Source: Acidovorax benzenivorans
GTDB lineage: Bacteria > Pseudomonadota > Gammaproteobacteria > Burkholderiales > Burkholderiaceae_C
Reading direction: 5' to 3'
Assembly (NCBI RefSeq): GCF_028680575.1
Contig: NZ_JAPCKI010000001.1
Span: forward strand, 1-64,000
DNA length: 64,000 nt
In this document: one piece after another, positions 38,523-47,371 of the stretch
Numbering within the stretch: position 1 is the stretch's first letter
How the letters are laid out: the number at the start of each line of letters is the position of its first letter
Notes under the pieces: model-generated
Told to the model about the DNA's origin: nothing
Database searches by the model: none
The model's input: only the letters and a program-made list of their open reading frames with translations
Position numbers and translations under genes: made by a program

Positions 38523-39875
38523 CTAGCCGCCGAGGCGCTCGCGGTGCTGGGCAATGTCCAGACCCGTCTGTTCGCTTTGTTCATCCACCCGCAGGCCCAT
38601 CGCAAAGTTGATGACCCACAGCAGTGCGGCCGTCACCACCAGGCTGTAGGCCGCCACGGCGCCCACGCCGATGGCCTGGGTCAACAGGCTGCCCGCCACC
38701 CCGCCCACGGTCTTGCTGGCCAGCACACCGGTGAGCAGTGACCCCACGATGCCGCCAACGCCGTGCACGCCAAACACATCGAGCGAGTCATCCACACGCA
38801 GCAACCGCTTGAGCCCTGTCGCGCCCCAGTAGCAGGCCAGCCCGGCCACCAGGCCAATCACCACGGCCGAGCGCAGCGTGACAAAACCCGCTGCGGGCGT
38901 GATGGCCACCAGCCCCGCGACCAGCCCCGAACACAGACCCAGCAGCGAGGGGCGTCCGCGCACCACCCACTCGCCCAGCATCCACGACAGCGCCCCGGCG
39001 GCGGCGGCCAGGTGCGTGACCGCCATGGCCAGCCCGGCACGCCCATCGGCTGCGACGGCAGAGCCTGCGTTAAAACCAAACCAGCCCACCCACAGCATGC
39101 CCGCGCCCGCCATGGTGAGCCCCAGGTTGTAGGGCTCGAACGGCTCGCGCCCATACCCTGCGCGGCGGCCCAGGAACCATGCACACACCAGCCCCGCCAC
39201 ACCGGCGTTCACGTGCACCACCGAGCCGCCTGCAAAGTCCAGCGCGCCCATCTGCGCCAGCCAGCCACCCGGCTCCCACACCCAGTGCGCCACCGGCGCG
39301 TAGACCACCAGGGTCCAAAGACTGATGAACACCAGCATGGCCGAAAACCGCATGCGCTCGACAAACGCGCCCACCAGCAGCGCGGCCGTGATGATGGCGA
39401 ACGTGAGCTGGAACATCGCGTACACCGACTCGGGAATCAGCGGCGCAATGTGGCTCACGGCCAGCTTGCCCGCCTCCAGCTGAAAGTCGAGCCCTGCAAA
39501 GCCAGCACGGTCCCAGCCACCCAGCCAGGAGCTGCCCGGTGTGAAGGCCAGTGAATACCCCGCTGCAAACCACAACAGGCTGACCAGCGCTGCAATGGCC
39601 ACCACGCTGGCCATGGTGTTGAGTACGTTCTTCCTGCGCACCATGCCTGCGTAAAACAGCGCAATGCCTGGCAGCGTCATCAGCAGCACCAGGGCGGTGG
39701 AGGTCATCATCCAGCCGGTGTGGGCGGCATTCACCGTGTCCTGCGCTACCAGGGTGGGGCGTGTGAGGGGCGCCGCCACGGCAGGGGCCTCCGGCACACT
39801 CTGCGCCAGGGCGCAGGTACACAGCCCCAGACACAACGACACGACCGTAACGACCCGATGGTTGACTGCACGCAT
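38523..39875 (-). CDS. amt: Ammonium transporter (Amt family)
   Basis: The 450-residue protein has a cleavable signal peptide (ending CALAQS) and eleven helices of the Amt fold. Family motifs include GIALFYAGMVRRKNVLNTM, DFAGGSVVHVNAGVAGLVCA and DVFGVHGVGGIVGSLLTGVL with the pore histidines. The start at 39875 has GGGAG upstream; the frame is open far upstream by chance. Unlike many proteobacteria there is no adjacent glnK. A family B repeat directly follows the stop codon. Confidence 0.94.
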   Translation of the reverse strand: MRAVNHRVVTVVSLCLGLCTCALAQSVPEAPAVAAPLTRPTLVAQDTVNAAHTGWMMTSTALVLLMTLPGIALFYAGMVRRKNVLNTMASVVAIAALVSLLWFAAGYSLAFTPGSSWLGGWDRAGFAGLDFQLEAGKLAVSHIAPLIPESVYAMFQLTFAIITAALLVGAFVERMRFSAMLVFISLWTLVVYAPVAHWVWEPGGWLAQMGALDFAGGSVVHVNAGVAGLVCAWFLGRRAGYGREPFEPYNLGLTMAGAGMLWVGWFGFNAGSAVAADGRAGLAMAVTHLAAAAGALSWMLGEWVVRGRPSLLGLCSGLVAGLVAITPAAGFVTLRSAVVIGLVAGLACYWGATGLKRLLRVDDSLDVFGVHGVGGIVGSLLTGVLASKTVGGVAGSLLTQAIGVGAVAAYSLVVTAALLWVINFAMGLRVDEQSEQTGLDIAQHRERLGG

Positions 39876-40006
39876 GCACGCTCCCTTTCGCAAATTGTTA
39901 CAAGCGCATTGCACGAGCCATGCCAGCCAACTGCCACCGAATCGGGGCACAAGACGCCCCAGCACGCCCTCCGGCGCCCAACAAAGGGGGGCGGGAAACC
40001 CCCAAT

Positions 40007-40166
40007 GCACCAGCAAAGTGCAGCCGTTACAGTTGCGGCACTCGAAAGCGCGCTTCGGTGTGCCAAGCGAGGGGCCCGAGGAGACAACCTTTCTACCAAC
40101 AACCACATTCCAAACACCCAACGAGGTGTGCACCCTTTCAGGCGCTGGCGATCCCAGCGCCTTTTT
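40007..40166 (+). ncRNA. Structured leader or small RNA upstream of the TSUP gene
   Basis: Hairpins follow one another: GCAC/GTGC (40007-40021), GCCG/CGGC (40023-40039), and CUCG-AAA-GCGCGC-UUCG-GUGUGC-CAAG-CGAG (40041-40071). Then comes an A/C-rich, apparently unpaired stretch (about 40083-40124), and a strong intrinsic terminator (40141-40166). No gene precedes it on this strand. It is either an attenuated 5-prime leader of the TSUP gene, whose start is 52 bases further on, or a separate small RNA with a CA-rich linker. I found no convincing promoter. Confidence 0.45.
40141..40166 (+). terminator. Intrinsic terminator before the TSUP gene
   Basis: GGCGCTGG (40141-40148) pairs with CCAGCGCC (40154-40161), followed by five T residues and CTT. 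It does not follow any plus-strand gene. Confidence 0.85.
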
Positions 40167-40217
40167 CTTGCCCGTTCGATCCTGAATCGATAGCAGACCC
40201 GGTGCGACAATCCTGCG

Positions 40218-40976
40218 ATGGAATGGATTTTGATGACCCTGGCCTCGCTGCTCGCGGGCTTTGTGGATGCGATCGTGGGGGGCGGGGGACTGGTGATGGT
40301 GCCCGCGTTGTTTGCGGCTTTTCCGGGGGCGCCCCCGGCCACGCTGCTGGGCACCAACAAGGCAGCGTCGGTGTGGGGCACCGCCATGGCCACCTGGCAA
40401 TACAGCCGCAAGGTGCAAATCCGCTGGTCGGCCATGCTGCCCGCCGCAGCCGCCGGTTTCGCCGGGTCGTTTGTGGGCGCCTGGGCCGTCACGGTGGTGT
40501 CGGCCGACTTCTTGCGCAAGCTGCTGCCCCTGGTGCTGCTGGGCGTGCTGCTCTACACCCTGGCCAAGAAGGAGCTGGGGCGGCACCACACCCCCCGGTT
40601 TGCAGGCCGGGCCGAAGTGATCGCCGCCTGCCTGATTGGCGTGCTCATCGGCTTTTATGACGGGTTCTTTGGCCCCGGCACGGGCAGCTTCTTCGTCTTC
40701 TTGTTTGTGCGGCTGCTGGGCTACGACTTTCTGAATGCATCGGCGTCGGCCAAGCTGCTCAACTGCGCCACCAACATCGCCGCCATCGCGCTGTTTGCCG
40801 CCAAAGGCCATGTGTGGTGGCACTTTGCGGTGACGCTGGCCGTGGCCAACGTGCTGGGCAGCCTGCTGGGCACCCACATGGCGCTCAAGCATGGCACCGG
40901 CTTTGTGCGGGGCATCTTCATCGTGGTGGTGAGCACCCTGATCCTGAAGACGGGGTACGACGCTTTCCTGCGCTAG
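40218..40976 (+). CDS. TSUP-family permease (TauE/SafE-type anion exporter)
   Basis: The 252-residue protein has about eight helices in two repeats, each opened by a family motif: LLAGFVDAIVGGGGLVMVPA and GVLIGFYDGFFGPGTGSFFV. TSUP proteins move sulfite, sulfoacetate, taurine-derived or other organosulfur anions; the substrate is not decided here. A structured region with a terminator precedes it. The 274-base gap after it (40977-41250) shows no feature to me apart from the upstream region of the next gene. Confidence 0.9.
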   Translation: MEWILMTLASLLAGFVDAIVGGGGLVMVPALFAAFPGAPPATLLGTNKAASVWGTAMATWQYSRKVQIRWSAMLPAAAAGFAGSFVGAWAVTVVSADFLRKLLPLVLLGVLLYTLAKKELGRHHTPRFAGRAEVIAACLIGVLIGFYDGFFGPGTGSFFVFLFVRLLGYDFLNASASAKLLNCATNIAAIALFAAKGHVWWHFAVTLAVANVLGSLLGTHMALKHGTGFVRGIFIVVVSTLILKTGYDAFLR

Positions 40977-41250
40977 GCACACCCTCCCCCCACAAGAGGG
41001 CCCATGGCGCGGCGCTTGCCAGGGGTGGCACCAAGCTTGCATCGCGCAGCATGGCCTACCACCAGGGCGCTCCGAGGTCATCGGGGTTGCCCTGCATGGC
41101 CCGGATGTGAACGTGCGTCCTATAATTTCCGCACGTTTCCGTTTGATGACGAGACCCATCGCCAATGGCGATGCCCGCATCCGCCCGCTCCGGCTTGCCT
41201 ACCCGCATGCCGGATTTTTTGTACCTGAACCACCCCCACAGGAACCTGTC

Positions 41251-42015
41251 ATGCAATTTTTCAAGTCTGCCGTTGTCACCGCCGTGGCGCTGTGCGCCGC
41301 CCTCGCCGTCCAGGCCCGCACGCTGGACGAAATCAAGAAGGACGGCAAGATCATCGTGGCCACGGAAGGCCAGTTCGCCCCGTTCAACTTCTTCGAAGGC
41401 ACCAAGCTGACGGGTTTTGAGGTGGAAGTGGCGGAGCTGGTGGTCAAGAAGATGGGCCTGAAGCTCGAATGGAAAACCCTCGGCTTTGACGCCCTGCTGA
41501 CCGGCCTGGGCCAAAGCCGCTGGGACGCCGTGATCGCATCGCACGGCGTGACCGACGAGCGTTCCAAGGCCGTGACCTTTGCCAACCCCCACTACTGCTC
41601 GGGCGGCATCATCGTGGCCATGGACGACAAGATCCGCAATGCCAAGGACTTGACGGGCAAGGTCGTGGCCGTGCAGACCGGCACCAGCTATCTGGAGCAG
41701 GTCAAGAAGGTCAGCGGCGTGAAGGAAGTGAAGAACTTCCCGCAAGACACCGACGCCCAGCGCGCCCTGATCTCCAAGCGCGTGGACGCCTGGGTCAGCG
41801 ACAAGTTCGTGGCCAAGGAAGCCGCCGCCAAGAACGCCAAGGCCGGCTTCAAGCTGGGCGACATGCTGTTCATCGAGCGCATCGCCCCCGCCATGGCCAA
41901 GGGCAACACCGGCCTGGCCGATGCCTGGAACAAGGCGTTTACCGAAGTGCTGGCCGATGGCAGCTACGCCGCCGTCTCCAAGAAGTATTTCAACGAAGAC
42001 GTGCGCTGCAACTGA
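41251..42015 (+). CDS. Amino-acid ABC transporter, periplasmic binding protein
   Basis: The 254-residue protein has a signal peptide ending LAVQARTL and the polar amino-acid binding fold: IIVATEGQFAPFNFFEG, LTGFEVEVAELVVKKMG and VVAVQTGTSYLEQVKKV. The ligand-binding acid and arginine positions of the family are plausible (DAVIASHGVTDERSKAV). It is the first gene of the operon binding protein-permease-ATPase. The ligand is not known. A strong hairpin follows its stop codon. Confidence 0.92.
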   Translation: MQFFKSAVVTAVALCAALAVQARTLDEIKKDGKIIVATEGQFAPFNFFEGTKLTGFEVEVAELVVKKMGLKLEWKTLGFDALLTGLGQSRWDAVIASHGVTDERSKAVTFANPHYCSGGIIVAMDDKIRNAKDLTGKVVAVQTGTSYLEQVKKVSGVKEVKNFPQDTDAQRALISKRVDAWVSDKFVAKEAAAKNAKAGFKLGDMLFIERIAPAMAKGNTGLADAWNKAFTEVLADGSYAAVSKKYFNEDVRCN

Positions 42016-42028
42016 TGTGACGGCACAC

Positions 42029-42064
42029 AGGGTGCGCAGAGGGCCCAGGCCTGATGCGCACCCT
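42029..42064 (+). other. Intercistronic stem-loop after the binding-protein gene
   Basis: AGGGTGCGCA (42029-42038) pairs perfectly with TGCGCACCCT (42055-42064), and flanking GGC/GCC can extend it. It lies 14 bases after the stop codon and is followed by TTTGCCGTTTC. It may stabilise the upstream message or reduce read-through, giving more binding protein than permease. Confidence 0.65.
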
Positions 42065-42142
42065 TTGCCGTTTCTGGTGGTGGAGCATGATCGCCCTGCC
42101 GCCAGTCCGATTCCCAACCTAGACCTTCCGGTCGTCTGATCC

Positions 42143-42925
42143 ATGCTTCTCGCTCTTTGGCCACAAGGCTGGTCCCGGCAGCAGCGCAGCAATGCCACGC
42201 TGGTCGCTGCACTGGTGGTGATGGTGCTGGCCCTCTCGTTGCTGGGCCAATTGCTGTCGTTCTTTCCTGACCCCATTGGCCCCAACGCCCAAGCGTTTTC
42301 TGAGGGTGCGCGCACCACGCTGTGGCTCACGCTGGTTAGCGGGGCCGTGGGCCTGGTACTGGGCACGGCAGCGGCGCTGGCCCGCACGGCCCGCTGGACG
42401 CCCGTGCGCTGGGTGGCTGGCGTGTACATCTGGGCCATTCGCGGCACACCGCTGCTGGTGCAGATTTTGTTTGTGTACTTTGCGCTGCCGGTGCTGGTGC
42501 CGGGGCTGAACCTGCCCGACTTTGCCGCCGCCGTGGTGGCCCTGGGACTGAACGTGGGCGCCTACAACGCCGAGGCGCTGCGCGCCGGCCTGCTGGCCGT
42601 GCAACGCGGCCAGACCGAAGCCGCGAGGGCGCTGGGCCTGGGGCGGGTGCATGTGTTTCTGGACGTGGTGTTTCCGCAGGCGTTCAAGATCTCGTTGCCA
42701 CCGCTGGTGAGCAACTTCGTGGCGCTGCTCAAGGACTCCTCACTGGCCTATGCGATTGGCGTGGTGGAGCTGACCAACGTGGGCAACCGCATCCAGTCGG
42801 CCACCTTCCAGCCCATTGCCACGCTGACCACGGTGGCCATCACCTACCTGCTGCTGACCACGCTGGTCACACAGATCTCCAACGCCGTCGAATACCGTTT
42901 TGACGTGGAAGGGCGCAACCGATGA
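42143..42925 (+). CDS. Amino-acid ABC transporter permease (HisM/GlnP type)
   Basis: The 260-residue permease has an N-terminal [20 protein letters not shown] segment typical of polar amino-acid permeases, [20 protein letters not shown], and the ATPase-contact loop [20 protein letters not shown]. About five helices are predicted. Only one permease gene is present, so the pore is probably a homodimer. It overlaps the ATPase gene by four bases. Confidence 0.92.
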   Translation: MLLALWPQGWSRQQRSNATLVAALVVMVLALSLLGQLLSFFPDPIGPNAQAFSEGARTTLWLTLVSGAVGLVLGTAAALARTARWTPVRWVAGVYIWAIRGTPLLVQILFVYFALPVLVPGLNLPDFAAAVVALGLNVGAYNAEALRAGLLAVQRGQTEAARALGLGRVHVFLDVVFPQAFKISLPPLVSNFVALLKDSSLAYAIGVVELTNVGNRIQSATFQPIATLTTVAITYLLLTTLVTQISNAVEYRFDVEGRNR

Positions 42926-43677
42926 CCGCAACGACGAACCAGCCCAAGCCCTACATCGTGGCCGAGCGGGTGTGCAAGTCGTTTGGCGCACACCAGGTGC
43001 TCAAGGACGTGTCCACCGTGTTCCACACCGGCGAGGTGACGGTCATCATCGGCGCCTCGGGCTCGGGCAAGAGCACGCTGCTGCGCGCCATCAACCGGCT
43101 GGAGCCCCACGACAGCGGGAGCATCACCATCGATGGCGTCGAGGTGTGCGACGACATCGGCACCCTGCAGCGCCAACGCTGCGAGGTGGGCATGGTGTTC
43201 CAGCAGTTCAACCTGTTCGGCCACATGAGCGTGCTGGACAACGTGACGCTAGCCCCCCGCCGCATCCGCCACACGTCGCGCCCCCAGGCCAATGACGAAG
43301 CCATGCAGCTGCTGCGCCGCGTGGGCATGCAGGACCACGCACACAAGTACCCCTGGCAACTGTCGGGCGGGCAGCAGCAGCGGGTGGCCATTGCGCGGGC
43401 ACTGGCCATGCAGCCCAAGGTGATGCTGTTTGACGAGCCCACCTCGGCGCTGGACCCCGAGATGGTCAAGGAGGTGCTGGACGTGATGCGCGGCCTCGCG
43501 CGCGGCGGCATGACGATGATTGTGGTCACCCACGAAATGGGCTTTGCGCGTGAAGTGGCCGACCGGGTGATGTTCTTCGACCAGGGCCGCATCGCCCACG
43601 ACGCGCCGCCGCAGGAGTTCTTCAACAACCCGGCCAACGACCGCATCCGGGCGTTCCTTGGACAGGTCAGCCACTGA
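42922..43677 (+). CDS. Amino-acid ABC transporter ATPase
   Basis: The 251-residue ATPase has Walker [13 protein letters not shown]-loop [11 protein letters not shown], signature [14 protein letters not shown] and Walker [16 protein letters not shown], with the switch histidine in [10 protein letters not shown]. It belongs to the GlnQ/HisP group. Its ATG overlaps the permease stop. A good terminator lies 30 bases downstream. Confidence 0.95.
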   Translation: MTATTNQPKPYIVAERVCKSFGAHQVLKDVSTVFHTGEVTVIIGASGSGKSTLLRAINRLEPHDSGSITIDGVEVCDDIGTLQRQRCEVGMVFQQFNLFGHMSVLDNVTLAPRRIRHTSRPQANDEAMQLLRRVGMQDHAHKYPWQLSGGQQQRVAIARALAMQPKVMLFDEPTSALDPEMVKEVLDVMRGLARGGMTMIVVTHEMGFAREVADRVMFFDQGRIAHDAPPQEFFNNPANDRIRAFLGQVSH

Positions 43678-43707
43678 ACCCAAGGTTCTGTGGCACTGCC
43701 ACACCGA

Positions 43708-43740
43708 GGGCCGCCGGGCAACCGGTGGCCCTTTTCTCTT
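43708..43740 (+). terminator. Intrinsic terminator of the amino-acid ABC operon
   Basis: A 10-bp stem (43708-43717 with 43722-43731, one G.T pair) closes on a GCAA tetraloop and is followed by TTTTCTCTT. Confidence 0.88.
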
Positions 43741-43773
43741 TTTGGCGCTTTCTGGTTTTGGAGATTGCTTGCG

Positions 43774-44661
43774 ATGCGTACTGAACGCTGGGGCCTGATG
43801 GCCTTGTTGGCCGTGACCGTGGTGTGGGGCACCACCTTCCCGTCGATGAAACTGCTGTCGGCGCACCTGGACGCACTGCAGATCATCTGGCTGCGGTTTG
43901 TGATCGCGCTGGTGGTGCTGGCGCCGCTGTGGCGCGGCATGCTGCGCCACGAGCGGCGCTGGGGCTGCGCCCTGGGCCTGCTGCTGTTTTTGGCCTTCTG
44001 GCTGCAGATCGAAGGGCTGGCCCGCACCAGCAGCAACCGCAACGCGTTTGTCACCGGGCTCAATGTGCTGGTGGTGCCGCTGATCGCGATGGCTGTGCTG
44101 GGACGCCGCTATGGCTGGCGGCTGTGGGGTGCCTGCGTGATGGCACTGGCGGGCATGGCGCTGATGTTCCACGAGAACGAGCCCTGGAACCTGGGCGATA
44201 CGTTGACGCTGGCCAGCACCGTGTTCTACGCGCTGTACATCCTGGCACTGGAAGAATGCGCGCGCCGCACGGCCGCGCAGCCGCTGCGCGCCACCCGCAT
44301 GGCCGCCGCACAGGCCACGGTGATGGCGCTGGCCTCCACCACACTGCTGCTGGTGCAAAGCGGCAACATGGACTGGCTGCGCTCCGTTGCCGACCTGCCG
44401 GTGGATGCCTTGCTGGCACTGCTGTATCTGGGCCTGCTGGCCAGCGTGGTGGTGGTGACGCTGCAGGCCTGGGGCCAGCAGCGCGTGGATGCCATGCGCA
44501 GCGCCATCGTGTTCGGGCTGGAGCCGGTGTTTGCCGCGCTCACGGCCTGGGTCTTGCTGGGCGAGCAGCTGGGCTGGGCCGGGCTGAGCGGGGCGGCGCT
44601 GATTGTGGCGGCGCTGGTGTTCAGTCAGCTCCAGCCGTCACCGCGCGCTGCCAGCGCTTAG
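43774..44661 (+). CDS. EamA/DMT-family transporter
   Basis: The 295-residue protein has ten predicted helices in two EamA repeats. LLAVTVVWGTTFPSMKLLS opens the first and ASTVFYALYILALEECARR the second, and FGLEPVFAALTAWVLLGEQL is a hallmark near the end. These transporters export amino acids or other metabolites; the substrate is unknown. The start at 43774 is chosen because the upstream frame runs through the terminator. It converges with mrdA, with repeat copy A8 between. Confidence 0.9.
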   Translation: MRTERWGLMALLAVTVVWGTTFPSMKLLSAHLDALQIIWLRFVIALVVLAPLWRGMLRHERRWGCALGLLLFLAFWLQIEGLARTSSNRNAFVTGLNVLVVPLIAMAVLGRRYGWRLWGACVMALAGMALMFHENEPWNLGDTLTLASTVFYALYILALEECARRTAAQPLRATRMAAAQATVMALASTTLLLVQSGNMDWLRSVADLPVDALLALLYLGLLASVVVVTLQAWGQQRVDAMRSAIVFGLEPVFAALTAWVLLGEQLGWAGLSGAALIVAALVFSQLQPSPRAASA

Positions 44662-44705
44662 GGCAACGCGGAACAAGGTCCGCAGGCACTCCGTGGTGGA
44701 TTTGA

Positions 44706-44768
44706 AGCCCAAATAGCCCGCAGCGCCCGTACTTATTGCGCAAACAGCTATCAATTTAATTGCAAACA
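44706..44768 (+). repeat. Family A dispersed repeat, copy 8 (reference copy)
   Basis: It reads GCCCAAATAGCCCGCAGCGC, CCGTACTTATTGCGCAAACAG and CTATCAATTTAATTGCAAAC in order. It is intergenic, so it is used as reference for the coding copies. It lies between the convergent EamA and mrdA genes, where rodA would be expected. Confidence 0.75.
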
Positions 44769-44775
44769 GAGTGAA

Positions 44776-46716
44776 TCAGGGTGCCACCAATGGCACCTCG
44801 CTGGCCTTGCGGGGCTTGCCTATGGGGGCACTGGCCAGGCCCTTCTGTGCGGCGGCGATGTCTTCTTCGCTGGGGTATTCGCCCATCAGCCAGTAGTCAA
44901 ACACGCGCCGCGCGATCGGGGCGGCGTGGGCGGCGCCAAAGCCTGCGTTCTCCACAATGGCCGCCAAGGCGATGGTGGGGTTCTCGGCCGGAGCAAAGGC
45001 GGTAAACAGCGAGTGGTCGCGCTGGTGCTCTTCCAGCGCCTTGGCGTTGTACTTCACGTTCTGGCCCATGGTCACGGCCTGGGCGGTACCCGTCTTGCCG
45101 GCCGAGGTGTAGGGCGCACCCATGAACACCCGGGTGCCCGTGCCGCCCTTGTTCACAGCCACCAGCGCGTTGCGCACCAGATCCACGTTTTTGGGCTGGT
45201 AGCCCAGGTTGATGCCGGGGGGCTGCACGATCTCGGTAACGGCGCCGGTGACCGCATTCTTCACGGCCTTGGCCATGTGCGGGCGGTAGCGGATGCCGCC
45301 GTTGGCCAGCGTGGCCTCGGCCAGCGCCAGCTGCAGCATGGTGAAGTTGTTGTAGCCCTGGCCAATGCCCAGCGACACGGTCTCGCCAGGGAACCAGCGC
45401 TTCATGTCGGCACGCTTGTAGGCGTTGCGCTTCCACTCGGTGCTGGGCAGCGTGCCCCGCACCTCGCCGTTGAGGTCGATGCCCGTGATTTGGCCAAAAC
45501 CCAGCGGCTTCATGAAGTCGTGGATAGCGTCCACGCCCATGTCCACGGCCAGTGAATAAAAGTAGGTGTTGCTGGAGAACTGGATGGCGCGGTGCATGTC
45601 CACGCCACCCAGCCCGCCCTCGTGGCTGCGGAAGGTGTGGCCGCCAAAGGTATAGAACCCCGGGTCGTTCACCACCAGGCTGGGCGAGCGCTTGTTCAAC
45701 TGCAGCGCCGCCAGCGCCATGAAGGGCTTGTAGGTGGAGCCGGGCGGGTACGTCCCCCGGAGGGCGCGGTTGAGCAGCGGCTTGTCGATGGACTCGTTGA
45801 GCGCCGCCCAGTTTTCGGCATCGATGCCTTCAACAAACAGGTTGGGGTCGAACGTGGGTTTGCTCACCAGCGCCAGGATTTCGCCATTGCGCGGGTCGAT
45901 GGCCACCAGGGCGCCCCGGCGGCTGCCGTACAGCTCTTCGATGAGTTTCTGCAGCTTGATGTCGATGGTCAGCATCACGCTGTCGCCCGGAGTGGCCGCG
46001 TGGCTGGAGAGCTTGCGCACGGCCCGCCCGCCCGCCGAGGTTTCCATTTGCTCCACGCCGGTGGCGCCATGCAGGGCCGACTCGAAACTGTGCTCGATAC
46101 CGAGCTTGCCGATGTACTCCGTGCCCCGGTAGTTGGCCTCGTCCTCCGAGTCCTGGATGCGGGCCTTCTCGGCCTGGTTGATGCGCCCGATGTAGCCAAT
46201 CGCATGGCTGGCCACGTCGCCCAGCGGGTAGTTGCGAAACAGCCGCGCCTTGATGTCCACGCCCGGAAAGCGGTAACGCTGCGCCGTGAAACGCGCCACC
46301 TCCTGGTCGGTCAGGCGGGTGCGGATGGGCAGGGACTCGAAGTTGCGCGACTCCTCCATGAGCCGCTTGAAGCGGCGGCGGTCGCGCGCCTGGATGTCCA
46401 CCACCTTGGACAGGGCATCGATCGTCTCGTCCAGCACGCCAGCGCGCGACGGCGTGATCTCCAGCGTATAGGCCGAATAGTTGGTGGCCAGCACCACGCC
46501 ATTGCGGTCCAGGATGAGCCCCCGGTTGGGCACGATGGGCACCACGGCCGTGCGGTTGCTTTCAGCCTGCGCGGCCAGGTCTTCATGGCGCACCACCTGC
46601 AGATAGACCAGGCGCGCCGCCACCAGGCAAAACGCAGTCATCACCAGCAGGCCCACCACCACGGCGCGCACCCGGAACCGCGAAGCATCGGCTTCGCTGC
46701 TGCGCACCTCGGTCAT
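44776..46716 (-). CDS. mrdA: Penicillin-binding protein 2 (elongasome transpeptidase)
   Basis: The 646-residue class B penicillin-binding protein cross-links peptidoglycan during side-wall elongation. It has one N-terminal membrane helix (about residues 17-39), a pedestal domain and a transpeptidase domain with STYK (Ser327, Lys330), SSNTYF and AGKTGTAQA. The start at 46716 (MTEVRSSEAD) is the usual one. It follows mreD by 93 bases in the mreB-mreC-mreD-mrdA cluster. The expected next gene, rodA, is absent from its usual downstream place. Confidence 0.95.
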   Translation of the reverse strand: MTEVRSSEADASRFRVRAVVVGLLVMTAFCLVAARLVYLQVVRHEDLAAQAESNRTAVVPIVPNRGLILDRNGVVLATNYSAYTLEITPSRAGVLDETIDALSKVVDIQARDRRRFKRLMEESRNFESLPIRTRLTDQEVARFTAQRYRFPGVDIKARLFRNYPLGDVASHAIGYIGRINQAEKARIQDSEDEANYRGTEYIGKLGIEHSFESALHGATGVEQMETSAGGRAVRKLSSHAATPGDSVMLTIDIKLQKLIEELYGSRRGALVAIDPRNGEILALVSKPTFDPNLFVEGIDAENWAALNESIDKPLLNRALRGTYPPGSTYKPFMALAALQLNKRSPSLVVNDPGFYTFGGHTFRSHEGGLGGVDMHRAIQFSSNTYFYSLAVDMGVDAIHDFMKPLGFGQITGIDLNGEVRGTLPSTEWKRNAYKRADMKRWFPGETVSLGIGQGYNNFTMLQLALAEATLANGGIRYRPHMAKAVKNAVTGAVTEIVQPPGINLGYQPKNVDLVRNALVAVNKGGTGTRVFMGAPYTSAGKTGTAQAVTMGQNVKYNAKALEEHQRDHSLFTAFAPAENPTIALAAIVENAGFGAAHAAPIARRVFDYWLMGEYPSEEDIAAAQKGLASAPIGKPRKASEVPLVAP

Positions 46717-46809
46717 GCGCAAACTCCAGGGCGCCACACCAGCGCAGAAGACCACGCCACAGGCGCAGCACAGGACAACGACTCGAAGCAGCTCAAACGG
46801 TGCGTCATG

Positions 46810-47328
46810 TCACAACGGCCGGTTCTGGTCTTTATCGGGCGGGCGGCGCTGGGGCGCCAGCAGCACCCAACTGGCCAGGGGCCACAGCAGCGCCTCCAGC
46901 AAAGGGGCGAGGAAGCTCCAGAACCCCGGGAAGATCCCCCCGGCCACCATGCGCAGCAGCAGCTCGATCGCATGGGCAATGGCAAACAACGGAAACACCT
47001 GCAGCGCCTGCGACGGCACACTGAACCACAACAGACGGCGATGAATGGCGATGGCGCCGAACGACAGCACGGTGTAGGACAGCGCATGCTGGCCCAGCAG
47101 CGCGGACTGGCTCACATCCATGCACAGGCCCAGCACAAACGCCGCGCCCATACCAATGCGCAGCGGCTGGTGCACGCCCCAGAACACCAGCAGCACCATC
47201 AGCAGGTCGGGCATCCACACCACGCGGCCCAGCGGCAGCATGTTGATGGCCAGGCCCGCAGCCAGACTGGCCCAGATGAACACCGGGTTCACCGGCATCA
47301 ACAGGGGCTCACCCCGCGGCATGATCAT
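46810..47328 (-). CDS. mreD: Rod-shape-determining protein MreD
   Basis: The 172-residue membrane protein has about five helices and the MreD pattern WMPDLLMVLLVFWGVHQPLR and GLCMDVSQSALLGQHALSY. It links MreC and the elongasome in the inner membrane. The start at 47328 has AAGGAGG six bases upstream; a second in-frame ATG lies two codons later. It is 43 bases after mreC. Confidence 0.92.
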   Translation of the reverse strand: MIMPRGEPLLMPVNPVFIWASLAAGLAINMLPLGRVVWMPDLLMVLLVFWGVHQPLRIGMGAAFVLGLCMDVSQSALLGQHALSYTVLSFGAIAIHRRLLWFSVPSQALQVFPLFAIAHAIELLLRMVAGGIFPGFWSFLAPLLEALLWPLASWVLLAPQRRPPDKDQNRPL

Positions 47329-47371
47329 CGCGGGCCTCCTTGGGTCAGGGTCATCGGGGTAAGGCAGCGGC

